A stretch of 64,000 bases of DNA from the NCBI RefSeq assembly GCF_000429125.1, contig NZ_AUBG01000011.1, forward strand, positions 1 to 64,000, given 5' to 3'. This stretch comes from Aequorivita capsosiphonis DSM 23843. GTDB lineage: Bacteria > Bacteroidota > Bacteroidia > Flavobacteriales > Flavobacteriaceae. Below the pieces are notes generated by a model that saw only the letters and a list, made by a program, of their open reading frames with translations, was not told the DNA's origin and did no database searches. Below are positions 35,301 through 43,444 of this stretch, in pieces. Numbering within the stretch: the stretch's first letter is position 1; the number at the start of each line of letters is the position of its first letter. The position numbers were made by a program, and so were the translations under genes.

Positions 35301-35725
35301 TCCGGATTTGAAGTACGTACTTCACGGCTCCAATCGAATGAAAAACCAATTCTATCCAATTGTTTGCGATAGCCCTCAATTTCATTTCCGTTCTTGTCAA
35401 CGCCTCCCTCAATATTCACTTTGGTTGTTTCGGCTGGATGCTGCCCCGTTTGGATTGCATATTGTTCCGCTGGAAGTCCGAAGGAATCATAACCCATAGG
35501 ATGCAAAACATTGAAACCTTGATGGCGTTTAAACCTTGCATAAACATCGCTGGCAATATAACCAAGTGGATGCCCCACGTGCAAACCAGCTCCTGATGGA
35601 TAAGGAAACATATCCAAAACGTAGTATTTTGGCTTGTCGCTTAGATTCTCAGCTTTAAATGTTTGGTTTTTGGCCCAATATTCTTGCCATTTGGCTTCTA
35701 TTTCGTTGAAGTGATATTTGCTCAT
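32354..35725 (-). CDS. leuS: Leucyl-tRNA synthetase with inserted DUF559 nuclease-like domain
   Basis: Class I synthetase, 1123 residues against about 900-950 usual in this family. HIGH is HVGH (49-52), the CP1 editing domain has TTRPDTIFG (about 430), and KMSKS is near 895. Three additions are visible. Residues about 304-404 are a complete DUF559 domain (KLWGELRGKKLGYKFRQQHP, YIVDFVCLEKKLIIEVDGEV, GYKVIRF) placed in the linker into CP1. Residues about 775-890 carry an enlarged version of a Bacteroidota-specific insert before KMSKS. Residues about 966-974 (TPPSGAGGL) come from a GC-rich repeat. The frame and all catalytic motifs are intact, so the enzyme is probably active. Confidence 0.93.
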   Translation of the reverse strand: MSKYHFNEIEAKWQEYWAKNQTFKAENLSDKPKYYVLDMFPYPSGAGLHVGHPLGYIASDVYARFKRHQGFNVLHPMGYDSFGLPAEQYAIQTGQHPAETTKVNIEGGVDKNGNEIEGYRKQLDRIGFSFDWSREVRTSNPEYYKWTQWIFLQLFDSWYDKDLDKARSIEELRIIFSSEGNVKINAVCDEGIERFIASEWIDFSETKKQEILLKYRLTYLAETEVNWCPQLGTVLANDEIVNGVSERGGYPVVRKKMKQWSMRITAYAQRLLDGLNEIDWPQPLKDSQTNWIGRSKGATVKFKVLPPTPTQAEAKLWGELRGKKLGYKFRQQHPIDNYIVDFVCLEKKLIIEVDGEVHQYQLEKDDERELLLKEKKGYKVIRFNNLDVLNNLQTVISKIEAILQVLPSGEDLGWDFPKDELDEKFSIEVFTTRPDTIFGVSFMVLAPEHDLVSKITTAEQKEAVENYVEATAKRSERERMADVKTISGVFTGAYAEHPFSGEKLPIWIGDYVLAGYGTGAVMSVPCGDQRDHDFAKHFNIPIPNIFKDVDISEEAYSGKENITITNSDFLNDLTYQQATEKITTALEEKGIGEGKINYRLRDAVFSRQRYWGEPFPIYYKDGMPHAIPTEYLPLRLPEVEKYLPTETGEPPLGRATKWHWDTKKCSVVSNQFADQENVFPLELNTMPGWAGSSWYFFRYMESEKRDEVFASKEALDYWQNVDLYIGGSEHATGHLLYSRFWVKFMHDRGLVPVEEPFKKLINQGMILGESAFAYKLVGLNANYPNFIHNTNIFVSKTLRNHIVHNKEWKNDDFLNIVKGNLKSRLIGQSIIDKIVGFTIIPLHVDVSLVDIHNELNIKTFRNSREEYKNAIFISENGIVIDNNNEKYIVGREVEKMSKSKYNVVNPDDICEQYGADTLRLYEMFLGPLEQAKPWNTAGITGVHGFLKKLWKLYHSGENESFYMSDTPPSGAGGLKTLHKTIKKVQEDIEEFSFNTSVSSFMIAVNELSAEKCNAREVLEPLAILISPYAPHIAEELWNKLGHSESVSTAPFPKFEEKYLVESSKEYPISFNGKMRFTLELPLDLSKDEIESAVMAHEKTAEYLEGRTPKKVIIVPGKIVNIVG
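32805..32830 (-). repeat. GC-rich palindromic repeat inside leuS (C-terminal copy)
   Basis: On the minus strand it begins ACTCCCCCTTCGGG and ends GGCGGGCT, in an otherwise AT-rich gene. It encodes the stretch TPPSGAGG within the anticodon-domain linker. It resembles the copy at 43943-43967. Confidence 0.55.
34505..34818 (-). mobile_element. DUF559-coding insertion in leuS flanked by direct repeats
   Basis: The 11-mer AAGTCCTCCCC occurs at 34818-34808 and again at 34515-34505, exactly 303 bases (101 codons) apart and in the same frame. Between them lies the DUF559 domain. The right copy continues into a perfect hairpin CCTCCCC-TCG-GGGGAGG; the left continues as C-rich sequence. This has the form of an in-frame inserted repeat unit, comparable in principle to the Rickettsia palindromic elements. 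Mobility is inferred. Confidence 0.6.
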
Positions 35726-35742
35726 TGATAGTTATTTCAGAT

Positions 35743-35777
35743 AAAAAAAGTAACTCCTTCGCAAAAGTTTCGGAGTT
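35743..35777 (-). promoter_or_regulatory. Terminator-like hairpin in the leuS leader
   Basis: On the minus strand AACTCC pairs with GGAGTT across a 14-base loop, followed within two bases by seven T. It lies between the -7 box at 35791-35784 and the leuS ATG at 35725, so it could attenuate leuS. The stem is only six base pairs. Confidence 0.3.
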
Positions 35778-35783
35778 TGCGGA

Positions 35784-35818
35784 CAAATTTAATGCTATTG
35801 TACGAAATGCCGTAACAA
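35784..35818 (-). promoter_or_regulatory. Candidate leuS promoter
   Basis: TTG (35818-35816) and TAAATTTG (35791-35784) on the minus strand; the 24-base spacer is one longer than the usual maximum. The distance to the ATG is 58 bases. Confidence 0.4.
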
Positions 35819-35964
35819 TTTTAGAAAGTATGCAAAATTGCTTTTGGGTAATTACGATTTGTATGAAAAAAATATTCAATAAAGACTAAATTTGAAACTT
35901 TCAACGTTGTTTAACACAAGATGCAAAATTACTTGTATTTTTACCGCAAAATTCAGCAACCCTT

Positions 35965-36843
35965 ATGAGTTCTTCTTTTGAAAAATATCAAAAACGCAGG
36001 TTAATCTCCTCTTACTTTTCCGTAGTTATCAGTATTTCACTGGTTCTGTTTCTCTTGGGATTGTTGGGCTTGCTGGTTTTAAACTCAAAAAAAGTAGCCG
36101 ATTATTTTAAGGAGCAAATTGCTATAACCGTATTTCTAAAAGATAGTGCGAAAGAAGTAGAAATCACCCAGTTAAAACAAAGTTTAGCCTTGGCGGAATA
36201 CACCAAAAGCGCAGCATTTGTCTCAAAAGAGGATGCAGCAAAGGAACACCAGGAAACTTTGGGTGAGAATTTTATAGAATATTTGGGCGAAAATCCATTG
36301 CAAAATAGCATTGATGTTTACATTTTAGCGGATTATGTTACACCGCAAAAAATGGAGGAAATTACCAGTGAGTTGAAAAGCAAAGGCTTTGTGGACGATG
36401 TAATTTACGACAAACCATTAATCGCACAGCTTACAGAAAACGTGAAACGAATCAGCTTTTGGATTTTGGTAATCAGCGGAATTTTTACATTTATTGCCGT
36501 ATTGCTTATAAATAGTAGTATCCGACTTTCAATTTACGCCAAAAGATTTACAATAAAAACAATGCAAATGGTGGGTGCCACTAAAAAGTTTATTCGCAAA
36601 CCTTTTGTTTGGAAAAGCGTTCGTTTTGGGATAATTGGCGCTTTAGTAGCAATGATCGGAATGGGCGTGGTGCTTTATTACCTCAACGATAGTTTCCCAC
36701 AATTACAATTATTGAGCGATCCTATCCTGTTGACCGTTCTTTTTGTGTTTATATTTTTAATGGGAATAATCATAACCTGGATCAGCACATTTATTGCCAC
36801 TCAACGATTTTTAAATTTACGCACGGACGATTTGTATTATTAG
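35965..36843 (+). CDS. ftsX: Cell division protein FtsX, permease-like
   Basis: A 292-residue inner-membrane protein with four membrane segments: one after a short cytoplasmic N-terminus, then an extracytoplasmic domain of about 110 residues, then three more from residue about 165. With FtsE it activates peptidoglycan hydrolases at the septum. Conserved MQMVGATKKFIRKPFVWKS identifies the FtsX permease domain. No ftsE lies next to it, which is normal in Bacteroidota. It begins the run ftsX-DUF3098-uppP-truB. Confidence 0.9.
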   Translation: MSSSFEKYQKRRLISSYFSVVISISLVLFLLGLLGLLVLNSKKVADYFKEQIAITVFLKDSAKEVEITQLKQSLALAEYTKSAAFVSKEDAAKEHQETLGENFIEYLGENPLQNSIDVYILADYVTPQKMEEITSELKSKGFVDDVIYDKPLIAQLTENVKRISFWILVISGIFTFIAVLLINSSIRLSIYAKRFTIKTMQMVGATKKFIRKPFVWKSVRFGIIGALVAMIGMGVVLYYLNDSFPQLQLLSDPILLTVLFVFIFLMGIIITWISTFIATQRFLNLRTDDLYY

Positions 36844-36910
36844 ATCTGAGATGTAAGATTTAAGACTTGAGATTTTAGACCTGAAACTTTGAACCTGAAA
36901 CCTTTTTAAT

Positions 36911-37174
36911 ATGGGAGAGAAAAAACGAAAAGAAGATTATATGCCGGAATTTATTTTTGGCAGAAAAAACTACAAGTTTATGTTGATCGGCATTGCTTTT
37001 ATTGTGCTTGGCTTTATCCTAATGTCAGGCGGTGGAAGTGACGATCCAAACGTTTTTAATCCGGAAATTTACAACTGGCGTCGCATTCGTTTAGCCCCAG
37101 CATTAGTATTGATAGGATTTGCCATTGAAGTTTACGCCATATTATTAAAACCAGAAAGTAAAGAAGAAAATTAG
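36911..37174 (+). CDS. DUF3098 two-helix membrane protein
   Basis: An 87-residue protein with two membrane segments joined by a loop containing [20 protein letters not shown], the DUF3098 signature. Function unknown. The gene is conserved between ftsX and uppP in Bacteroidota, which suggests a cell-envelope role. Its stop overlaps the GTG start of uppP by one base. Confidence 0.88.
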   Translation: MGEKKRKEDYMPEFIFGRKNYKFMLIGIAFIVLGFILMSGGGSDDPNVFNPEIYNWRRIRLAPALVLIGFAIEVYAILLKPESKEEN

Positions 37175-37965
37175 TGAATACATTACAAGCAATAGTCCTG
37201 GCCATTATTGAAGGACTTACCGAATTTTTACCCGTTTCATCTACAGGACATTTAATCATAGGATCCTCATTTTTTGGGATTGCCGGAGATGATTTTACCA
37301 AACTCTTTACCATTGTTATCCAGCTGGGAACTATTCTTTCTGTGGTGGTGCTCTATTTTAAACGATTTTTCCAGAGCATGGATTTCTATTACAAACTGTT
37401 CGTCGCTTTCCTTCCCGCTGTTTTTTTAGGATTATTGTTTAATGATGTTATCGACAGCCTTCTTGAAAGCCCACTGACCGTTGCTATTTCTTTAATAATT
37501 GGTGGTTTTATTCTCATCAAAGTTGACGATTGGTTTGGAGATGGAGAAGGTGAAGAAGCAGAAATCACTTATTTAACGGCTCTTAAAATTGGATTTTTTC
37601 AATGTCTCGCTATGATTCCCGGTGTTTCACGAAGTGGCGCCAGTATTGTAGGAGGTATGACGCAAAAGCTTTCCAGAAAAACCGCTGCTGAATTTTCCTT
37701 CTTCCTTGCGGTACCAACCATGTTGGGAGCAACCGTCAAGAAAAGTTATGATTATTACCAAGCCGGTTTTGAACTGACTTCTGATCAGGTAAACTACCTT
37801 ATTATAGGAAACGTAGTTGGCTTTATCGTGGCATTGATTGCTATTAAATTTTTTATCGACTATTTGAGTAAAAACGGTTTTAAAATCTTTGGTTACTACC
37901 GTATTTTCGCTGGAGTTTCGATATTGCTGATCCACTTTTTTGTAATGAAACTTACGGTGGTATAG
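37174..37965 (+). CDS. uppP: Undecaprenyl-diphosphatase
   Basis: A 263-residue integral membrane phosphatase that recycles undecaprenyl pyrophosphate for peptidoglycan and other glycans. Both BacA motifs are present: [17 protein letters not shown] near residue 12 and [14 protein letters not shown] near residue 149, with catalytic Glu and Arg. About eight membrane segments. The start is GTG at 37174, overlapping the DUF3098 stop. Confidence 0.95.
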   Translation: MNTLQAIVLAIIEGLTEFLPVSSTGHLIIGSSFFGIAGDDFTKLFTIVIQLGTILSVVVLYFKRFFQSMDFYYKLFVAFLPAVFLGLLFNDVIDSLLESPLTVAISLIIGGFILIKVDDWFGDGEGEEAEITYLTALKIGFFQCLAMIPGVSRSGASIVGGMTQKLSRKTAAEFSFFLAVPTMLGATVKKSYDYYQAGFELTSDQVNYLIIGNVVGFIVALIAIKFFIDYLSKNGFKIFGYYRIFAGVSILLIHFFVMKLTVV

Positions 37966-38047
37966 AGGGGAGTAAGACAGAAGGAGATAGGACGTAAGAC
38001 ACATTATTATATACTTCTACAGGTCTTTTCACTATCTTTGTTTTACT

Positions 38048-38335
38048 ATGAATCCAGAAATCAACAAAATAATCATTGAGACACTCTTGCCTTTCGATCC
38101 AATACAAATTAGTGTATTCGGAAGTTATGCACGTGGTGAAATGAACGATGACAGTGATATTGATATTCTTTTGGATGTTGATTATAACTTATCCCTGCTA
38201 GATTTGGGAGGCGCATATATGGATTTAAAAGAAAAACTTAATCGAAAAATCGATTTGGTCCTAAAATGTGGAATCCGCACAAGCTTTGGCCGATATATAG
38301 AAAAAGATCTTATTGAAATTTATCCCAATGATTAA
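38048..38335 (+). CDS. MntA-type nucleotidyltransferase antitoxin
   Basis: A 95-residue minimal nucleotidyltransferase with the exact MntA signature GSx10DxD: GSYARGEMNDDSDIDIL. In the characterised MntA/HepT systems this enzyme adenylylates HepT on a Tyr and so neutralises it. The partner gene follows with an 8-base overlap. The pair sits inside the otherwise conserved uppP-truB interval, suggesting insertion. Confidence 0.88.
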   Translation: MNPEINKIIIETLLPFDPIQISVFGSYARGEMNDDSDIDILLDVDYNLSLLDLGGAYMDLKEKLNRKIDLVLKCGIRTSFGRYIEKDLIEIYPND

Positions 38336-38669
38336 AACCGATCGCGTCTTGCTCGACTTAATAATAAAGTACTCCGAGCGAATTATAAAATATTCAAAGG
38401 ATCTGAGGCCTGAAGAATTCACTCACAGCGAAATGGTATATGACGCTTGTGTATTGAATTTTATAAATATTGGGGAAGTATCAAAGGAAATCTCAAAGGA
38501 ATTGAAATCAAAATATTCTGTAATTCCTTTTAGGAAAATAATTGGTCTTAGAAATATTGCAGCCCATAACTATGAAGGGATTGAAGCAATCAGACTTTAT
38601 CAAATTGCGACAGAAATAATCCCTCCCTTTAAAGACCAAATTACAGAAATCCTCAAAAATGAATACTAA
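38328..38669 (+). CDS. HepT-like toxin (DUF86 family)
   Basis: A 113-residue helical protein with the HEPN signature Rx4HxY: RNIAAHNY, where Arg and His are the RNase residues and Tyr is the site modified by MntA. I chose the ATG at 38328, overlapping the antitoxin stop (ATGATTAA); a TTG at 38313 is a less likely start. Known HepT proteins cleave or inactivate RNA when not adenylylated. Its 3' end overlaps the truB start by 11 bases, so truB translation is coupled to this module. Confidence 0.88.
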   Translation: MIKTDRVLLDLIIKYSERIIKYSKDLRPEEFTHSEMVYDACVLNFINIGEVSKEISKELKSKYSVIPFRKIIGLRNIAAHNYEGIEAIRLYQIATEIIPPFKDQITEILKNEY

Positions 38670-39363
38670 AACCCTACAAGCCGAGGATTACAAAGAAGGC
38701 CAAGTAATCCTAATCGACAAACCATTGGAATGGACTTCCTTCCAGGCGGTGAACAAGGTTCGCTGGCTGATAAAAAAATCCTTCGGAATAAAGAAAATTA
38801 AAGTTGGACACGCCGGAACTTTAGATCCTTTGGCCACAGGACTTTTGATAATCTGCAGCGGGAAATTCACGAAGAGAATAGACACTTTCCAAGCTCAGGA
38901 AAAGGAATATACCGGAACTTTCACCTTAGGCGCAACAACACCGAGCTACGATTTAGAAACTGAAATTGATCAAACTTTTGATATTTCAGAGATTACTTCG
39001 GAAGAAATCAAGAAAGCAACAAAGCAATTTATAGGCGAAATTCAGCAGCAACCTCCCGTATTTTCAGCATTGAAAAAAGAGGGAAAACGCTTGTATGAAT
39101 ATGCCAGAAATGGAGAAGAAGTTGAAATTCCTTTTAGAACTGTTACTGTTTCAGAATTTGAAATAACGAAGATCGATCTTCCTAAAGTAGATTTTAGAAT
39201 AGTTTGTAGCAAAGGAACTTATATTCGCTCCTTGGCTAATGATTTTGGAAAAGCTTTAAACAATGGCGCTCACCTTTCAGCGCTTCGAAGAACTAAAATT
39301 GGTGATTTTTCAGTTAAAAATGCTGTTGGCATCGAAGCTTTTGAAACATCCTTACCACGTTAA
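38659..39363 (+). CDS. truB: tRNA pseudouridine(55) synthase
   Basis: A 234-residue enzyme making pseudouridine 55 in the T-loop of tRNA. The catalytic Asp is in GHAGTLDPLATGLL (near residue 56). IDKPLEWTSFQAVNKVR, YTGTFTLGATTPSYD and CSKGTYIRSLANDFG are family blocks. The C-terminal PUA-like extension is short, as in many Bacteroidota. The ATG lies inside the last codons of hepT. Confidence 0.95.
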   Translation: MNTKTLQAEDYKEGQVILIDKPLEWTSFQAVNKVRWLIKKSFGIKKIKVGHAGTLDPLATGLLIICSGKFTKRIDTFQAQEKEYTGTFTLGATTPSYDLETEIDQTFDISEITSEEIKKATKQFIGEIQQQPPVFSALKKEGKRLYEYARNGEEVEIPFRTVTVSEFEITKIDLPKVDFRIVCSKGTYIRSLANDFGKALNNGAHLSALRRTKIGDFSVKNAVGIEAFETSLPR

Positions 39364-39435
39364 AATATCACTAATAACGTCTTAATTTTCAGCTGTTTTT
39401 GTGCAATTTTGCTGAAAATTTCGGTACTTGCAGTA

Positions 39436-40161
39436 ATGAATTTCAATTATTCATATAGAGCTTTTCTTATAACCTCCCTACTTACGGGGTGTTTGGTATT
39501 ATTTCTTTTTAGCGTAAAAATTTCTAAACAACAGGAAGAAAACAAGGAAGATGTCTATGACGTACTTATTGCCCCTGAAGATCTTTTACCGGAAGACTTG
39601 GAATTAGCCGCACTCACTCCTGAAAAAGTGAAGGTTGAAACGAATCGAGCTTATAATGAGGCAGAGAAATATATTTCTTCCGTTGAAAACGAAAACCAAG
39701 AAATCACAGAGACCACAGAGGGAAAGCTCCAAGAAATGAGTGAAGCTATGGAAGAATCGCAAAATTCGGATAATGGTAACGAAAAATCGATTACTAAAAA
39801 ACCTGAAAAGAAAAAGAAATCAGATTTTTCTAATAGTGAAAGCGAAAAAGAAGGTCAAGCTGTAGTTAAGGGCGGAAATAGAAACACGACGATAAGCTAT
39901 CAATTGGTAAACCGAAGAGATATTGACCTACCCAATCCAGTTTATACTTGTTATGGATCGGGAAAAGTGGTTATAAATGTGGAAGTAAATAATTTGGGGA
40001 AAGTGATAAAGAACTCGTACAATAAAACCGCTTCTACAACTTCCAACCAATGTTTGATTGATGCTGCCTCAGAATATTCTCAACAAGCTCGTTTTAATAC
40101 GGATGCATCAAGAGAAAAACAATTGGGAACCATTACATTTAATTTTCCAGGGCAGCAATAG
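39436..40161 (+). CDS. TonB-like envelope protein
   Basis: About 241 residues from the ATG at 39436; an upstream start at 39409 is possible but less natural. It has one N-terminal membrane anchor (FLITSLLTGCLVLFLFSV), a long charged Glu/Lys/Ser-rich linker (residues about 30-145), and a C-terminal domain (GKVVINVEVNNLGKVIKN...LGTITFNF) resembling the TonB/TolA C-terminal fold. It may transduce energy to the outer membrane or be a structural periplasmic protein. No ExbBD genes are adjacent. Confidence 0.68.
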   Translation: MNFNYSYRAFLITSLLTGCLVLFLFSVKISKQQEENKEDVYDVLIAPEDLLPEDLELAALTPEKVKVETNRAYNEAEKYISSVENENQEITETTEGKLQEMSEAMEESQNSDNGNEKSITKKPEKKKKSDFSNSESEKEGQAVVKGGNRNTTISYQLVNRRDIDLPNPVYTCYGSGKVVINVEVNNLGKVIKNSYNKTASTTSNQCLIDAASEYSQQARFNTDASREKQLGTITFNFPGQQ

Positions 40162-40186
40162 CAGTGGTCAGTAAAAAATAAAAACT

Positions 40187-40756
40187 ATGAATTCAGAAAA
40201 AGTGCGTTGTGGCTGGTGTGGTACTGATCCGCTTTATGTGAAATATCACGATGAAGAATGGGGCGTTCCTGTAAAAGATGATAAAACATTATTCGAATTT
40301 CTGCTTTTGGAAACTTTTCAAGCGGGTTTGAGCTGGATCACCATTCTTCGTAAAAGAGAAAATTTTAGAAAAGCTTTTGATAATTTCAATTATAAAAAAA
40401 TAGCAAAATACGATCAATCAAAAATTGACGAATTGCTTCAAAATGAAGGAATAATTCGGAATAAACTGAAAGTTCATTCTGCTGTTTCAAACGCACGGGC
40501 TTTTATGGAAGTTCAAAAAGAGTTTGGAAGTTTTAGCAATTATATTTGGGGTTTTGTAAACCATAAACCTATAAAGAATATTTGGAAAGATCATACTAAT
40601 GCTCCTGCAAATACGCCAGAAAGTGACGCATTGAGCAAGGACTTAAAAAAACGCGGTTTTAAATTTGTAGGAAGCACTGTTATTTATGCTACCATGCAGG
40701 CCACAGGGATGGTAAATGATCATATTGAAGATTGTTTTCGATTTAGCGAAGTGTGA
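40187..40756 (+). CDS. tag: DNA-3-methyladenine glycosylase I
   Basis: A 189-residue base-excision repair enzyme removing 3-methyladenine. The N-terminal RCGWCGTDPLYVKYHDEEWG contains Cys and His zinc ligands (completed by His and Cys in NDHIEDCFRF at the C-terminus). ETFQAGLSWITILRKRENFR is the base-recognition helix region. Length matches the family. It follows the TonB-like gene by 25 bases. Confidence 0.95.
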   Translation: MNSEKVRCGWCGTDPLYVKYHDEEWGVPVKDDKTLFEFLLLETFQAGLSWITILRKRENFRKAFDNFNYKKIAKYDQSKIDELLQNEGIIRNKLKVHSAVSNARAFMEVQKEFGSFSNYIWGFVNHKPIKNIWKDHTNAPANTPESDALSKDLKKRGFKFVGSTVIYATMQATGMVNDHIEDCFRFSEV

Positions 40757-40837
40757 TTCATTGTTAAAAATAGACCTAGAACTATAGGACTTAGGACTTA
40801 GGACTAAAAATCTTCATTCAAATTTCTTCAAAAAAAA

Positions 40838-42586
40838 TCATAGTTTAATTATCTTTTTGTGGATTTTTCCGAAGTCACCTTCAAAGGTTACAAGCAATGT
40901 TCCCTGCCAATTTTGATTTAAATCTAATGTTATCTTCCCGTTGCCACTTTCAACATTTGCTTCGTATAACTTTTGCCCAAATAGGTTATGGATTTCTACT
41001 TTCACAGGGCCTTGAATAGCATTCATATTAAAAAAAACTTTACCAGTTGTTGGATTTGGATAGGCTGCTGAAATATGATTTTGCGCCCACGCATCTGCCG
41101 AAAGGTTTTCCACTTGAATGGTCCAATATCCTGCTGGGGCTACAATGGGACGAGTTAATTCCTTTCCGTTCATAGCTTTTGCCCAAATATAATATTGAAT
41201 GTTCCCAGAAATGTTAGGAATGGTAAAATCTGCCATCCAATAATCGCTATTGCTTGGCACCATTTCAAGTTCATTATAATCACTTTCTCCTTCTTCACGC
41301 CAGAAGACCTTTGCCTGTGCTATTAAGGATTTATGTCTAATATATGCTTCAATAGCTATAGTGCTTCCCGCATTTGCTTCATCACTAGGTTGATGCACAA
41401 TCCAAAGTGGATCTGCAACTCCAATGGTATGTGTAATACAGTGAATAGCACCTTTGGAGACAATCAAATTTTCACCAGGATTATCTACATCTATCCCTAC
41501 AACAGTATATCCCGGAAGCATTTCCTCGTATTTTGCAAGTGCGGGCGCATCGACTTCTGGACGATATGTGGGCACCATAATAGTTTTATTTACAAAAACA
41601 GCATTGCTGTACGTATTGTAAGAACCACCAGTATCTGGATAGTTTCCATTTGTGCTTGGAGGGGAATCTATCCACTCAATGTTATAGGGTGCACCAAAAG
41701 GTGATTGAAAGTTGTCTAAAACATATTGAATATTTGCTTCTATCTGCGGACCATCAGCTACTCCAGGAGGATATTTGCTAACAAGAATAGTTTCTTCGTC
41801 CAACAACTTCATATGCATGTCAATGTGATGAATGTCGTCATAGGGCAGCGTCGTCATCTTTACAAATCGGTTAATACCCATATATTCTTGCATAATGCCG
41901 TCTATTTGAGCTTCGGTTTTTACGCTTACTCCGTAAGGGTTTCCAGGACCGTTTTCATTTAAAATCAATTTTGAAGCAAATGCATTCCCCATTCCATCGC
42001 TCATATAATTTCCACCAGTATTCACCAAATCGTTGGTTCCTGAATTGGTAGTATATAATGGTATTCCAGCTTGTGCGGCGTGTGCGATGGGCATTACATC
42101 ATCATTAGGACGAGGACGGTTGTAAATCCAATCGGTTAAGGCAAGATCGCCTACTTCGTTTGAATAGATTGTATTTCCCGCGTAATCACGAATCCAGATG
42201 CTATCCCAAGGAACATTTAAAAAAATTACATTCGTAATATCTACACCGTTTGTGGTCAAGTAATTTGAAACTGAAGCTTCGTTCTGAGTGGTAATAACAA
42301 CCTTACATTCATGCAGGCCTGCTTCCACGATTTGCCGAAGAATATTTGGGTATGAAGGATTCCAAGTAACCAAAAGATATTCTACTTCCTCCCATTCCGC
42401 GGCGGCTCGCACGGGACCTGAAGGCGGTGCGGAAAGTCGCGTACTTGTAAATTGATATTCCGTGATCAGACCTTTCTCCGTTTCGGTAAGGTTGTGAGGA
42501 AGATTAGGTTTTTCCTGTGAAATAGCGAATGCAGATTGCAACGCCATCAACAACACCAATAGGTATTTTGCGTATCTAGTATTCAT
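40838..42586 (-). CDS. Secreted PPAD-like peptidylarginine/agmatine deiminase with T9SS signal
   Basis: A 582-residue exported enzyme of the agmatine deiminase/PAD_porph family. Signal peptide up to about residue 23; catalytic domain about 40-390; an Ig-like domain about 395-490; a T9SS C-terminal domain from about 505 (AYPNPTTGKVFF) ending in HKKIIKL. The catalytic set is complete: Asp134 (WIRDY), His254 and Asp256 (HHIDMH), Asn328 (YSNAVF) and nucleophile Cys383 (GAIHC). This is the domain order of Porphyromonas PPAD, which citrullinates C-terminal arginines. Substrate here could instead be free agmatine or arginine. Confidence 0.85.
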   Translation of the reverse strand: MNTRYAKYLLVLLMALQSAFAISQEKPNLPHNLTETEKGLITEYQFTSTRLSAPPSGPVRAAAEWEEVEYLLVTWNPSYPNILRQIVEAGLHECKVVITTQNEASVSNYLTTNGVDITNVIFLNVPWDSIWIRDYAGNTIYSNEVGDLALTDWIYNRPRPNDDVMPIAHAAQAGIPLYTTNSGTNDLVNTGGNYMSDGMGNAFASKLILNENGPGNPYGVSVKTEAQIDGIMQEYMGINRFVKMTTLPYDDIHHIDMHMKLLDEETILVSKYPPGVADGPQIEANIQYVLDNFQSPFGAPYNIEWIDSPPSTNGNYPDTGGSYNTYSNAVFVNKTIMVPTYRPEVDAPALAKYEEMLPGYTVVGIDVDNPGENLIVSKGAIHCITHTIGVADPLWIVHQPSDEANAGSTIAIEAYIRHKSLIAQAKVFWREEGESDYNELEMVPSNSDYWMADFTIPNISGNIQYYIWAKAMNGKELTRPIVAPAGYWTIQVENLSADAWAQNHISAAYPNPTTGKVFFNMNAIQGPVKVEIHNLFGQKLYEANVESGNGKITLDLNQNWQGTLLVTFEGDFGKIHKKIIKL

Positions 42587-42703
42587 AAAGTTAGCGGGTT
42601 ATGGAATACGAAGATAGGTTATTAAATTATTTCATCTGAAAAAAAACTAAAAGAGTTTAATCTTCAATCAATAAAATAATCTCCTTTCTAAATAATGGAT
42701 ACA

Positions 42704-43342
42704 TCAAGAAAGAAATTGCAAAAATTCTTTTCTATCAATCTCTTCCGCCCCCAAACTTTCCAAATGTGAATTGTAAATCTGACAATCGATAAATTTATAA
42801 TTCTTGCTTTTTACATATTCCGAAAGATGATAAAACGCCACTTTTGAAGCATCACTTACCAAGCTGAACATACTTTCACCGCAAAACGTTCTTTTCTGGG
42901 GAAGATCTATTCCATAAAGACCGCCAACGAGTTTATCATTTTCCCAAACCTCAATCGACACCGCATGGCCCGTATTGTGAAGTTTTAAATAGGCTTCCTG
43001 CATTTCTTTGGTTATCCAAGTTCCGGCTTGTCCATTTCGTATCACATTTGCGCAATTAAAAATTACTGCTTCAAAATTTTGATTAAAAGTGATTTTGAAT
43101 TTCTCACTTCTAATTGTTTTCCGAAGACTTTTGGATACCTTAAATTTTTCAGGAAACAAAACCATTCTCGGATCTGGGCTCCACCACAAAACAGGTTGCC
43201 CATCTTCAAACCAAGGAAAAATACCCGAATTATATGCAAGAAGCAATTGCTCGGTTGAAAGATTACCACCAATAGCCAACAGACCATCAGCGGTTGCTTG
43301 CTCAGGATTTGGAAACCAAAGTTCGTTAGTGAGGTAGTGCAT
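42704..43342 (-). CDS. aat: Leucyl/phenylalanyl-tRNA--protein transferase
   Basis: A 212-residue N-end-rule enzyme that adds Leu or Phe from tRNA to N-terminal Lys or Arg of proteins marked for ClpAP(S). Conserved blocks are FPNPEQATADGLLAIGGNL, AYNSGIFPWFEDGQPVLWWSPDPR, SIEVWENDKLVGGLYGI and GESMFS. Length is normal. Upstream lies DUF3127 with a strong terminator between, so aat is transcribed separately. Confidence 0.95.
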   Translation of the reverse strand: MHYLTNELWFPNPEQATADGLLAIGGNLSTEQLLLAYNSGIFPWFEDGQPVLWWSPDPRMVLFPEKFKVSKSLRKTIRSEKFKITFNQNFEAVIFNCANVIRNGQAGTWITKEMQEAYLKLHNTGHAVSIEVWENDKLVGGLYGIDLPQKRTFCGESMFSLVSDASKVAFYHLSEYVKSKNYKFIDCQIYNSHLESLGAEEIDRKEFLQFLS

Positions 43343-43368
43343 CCTTCAAAATTGCTGATTTTTATTCA

Positions 43369-43407
43369 TAAAAAACCCTCGAAGCATTTAATTACGCTTC
43401 GAGGGTT
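43369..43407 (-). terminator. Terminator of the DUF3127 gene
   Basis: A perfect 12-bp stem AACCCTCGAAGC / GCTTCGAGGGTT (43374-43385 and 43396-43407) followed on the minus strand by a T run, 38 bases behind the DUF3127 stop. Confidence 0.88.
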
Positions 43408-43444
43408 CCAATTATCCATAGAATTATGGTTGTAACAATCTAAA

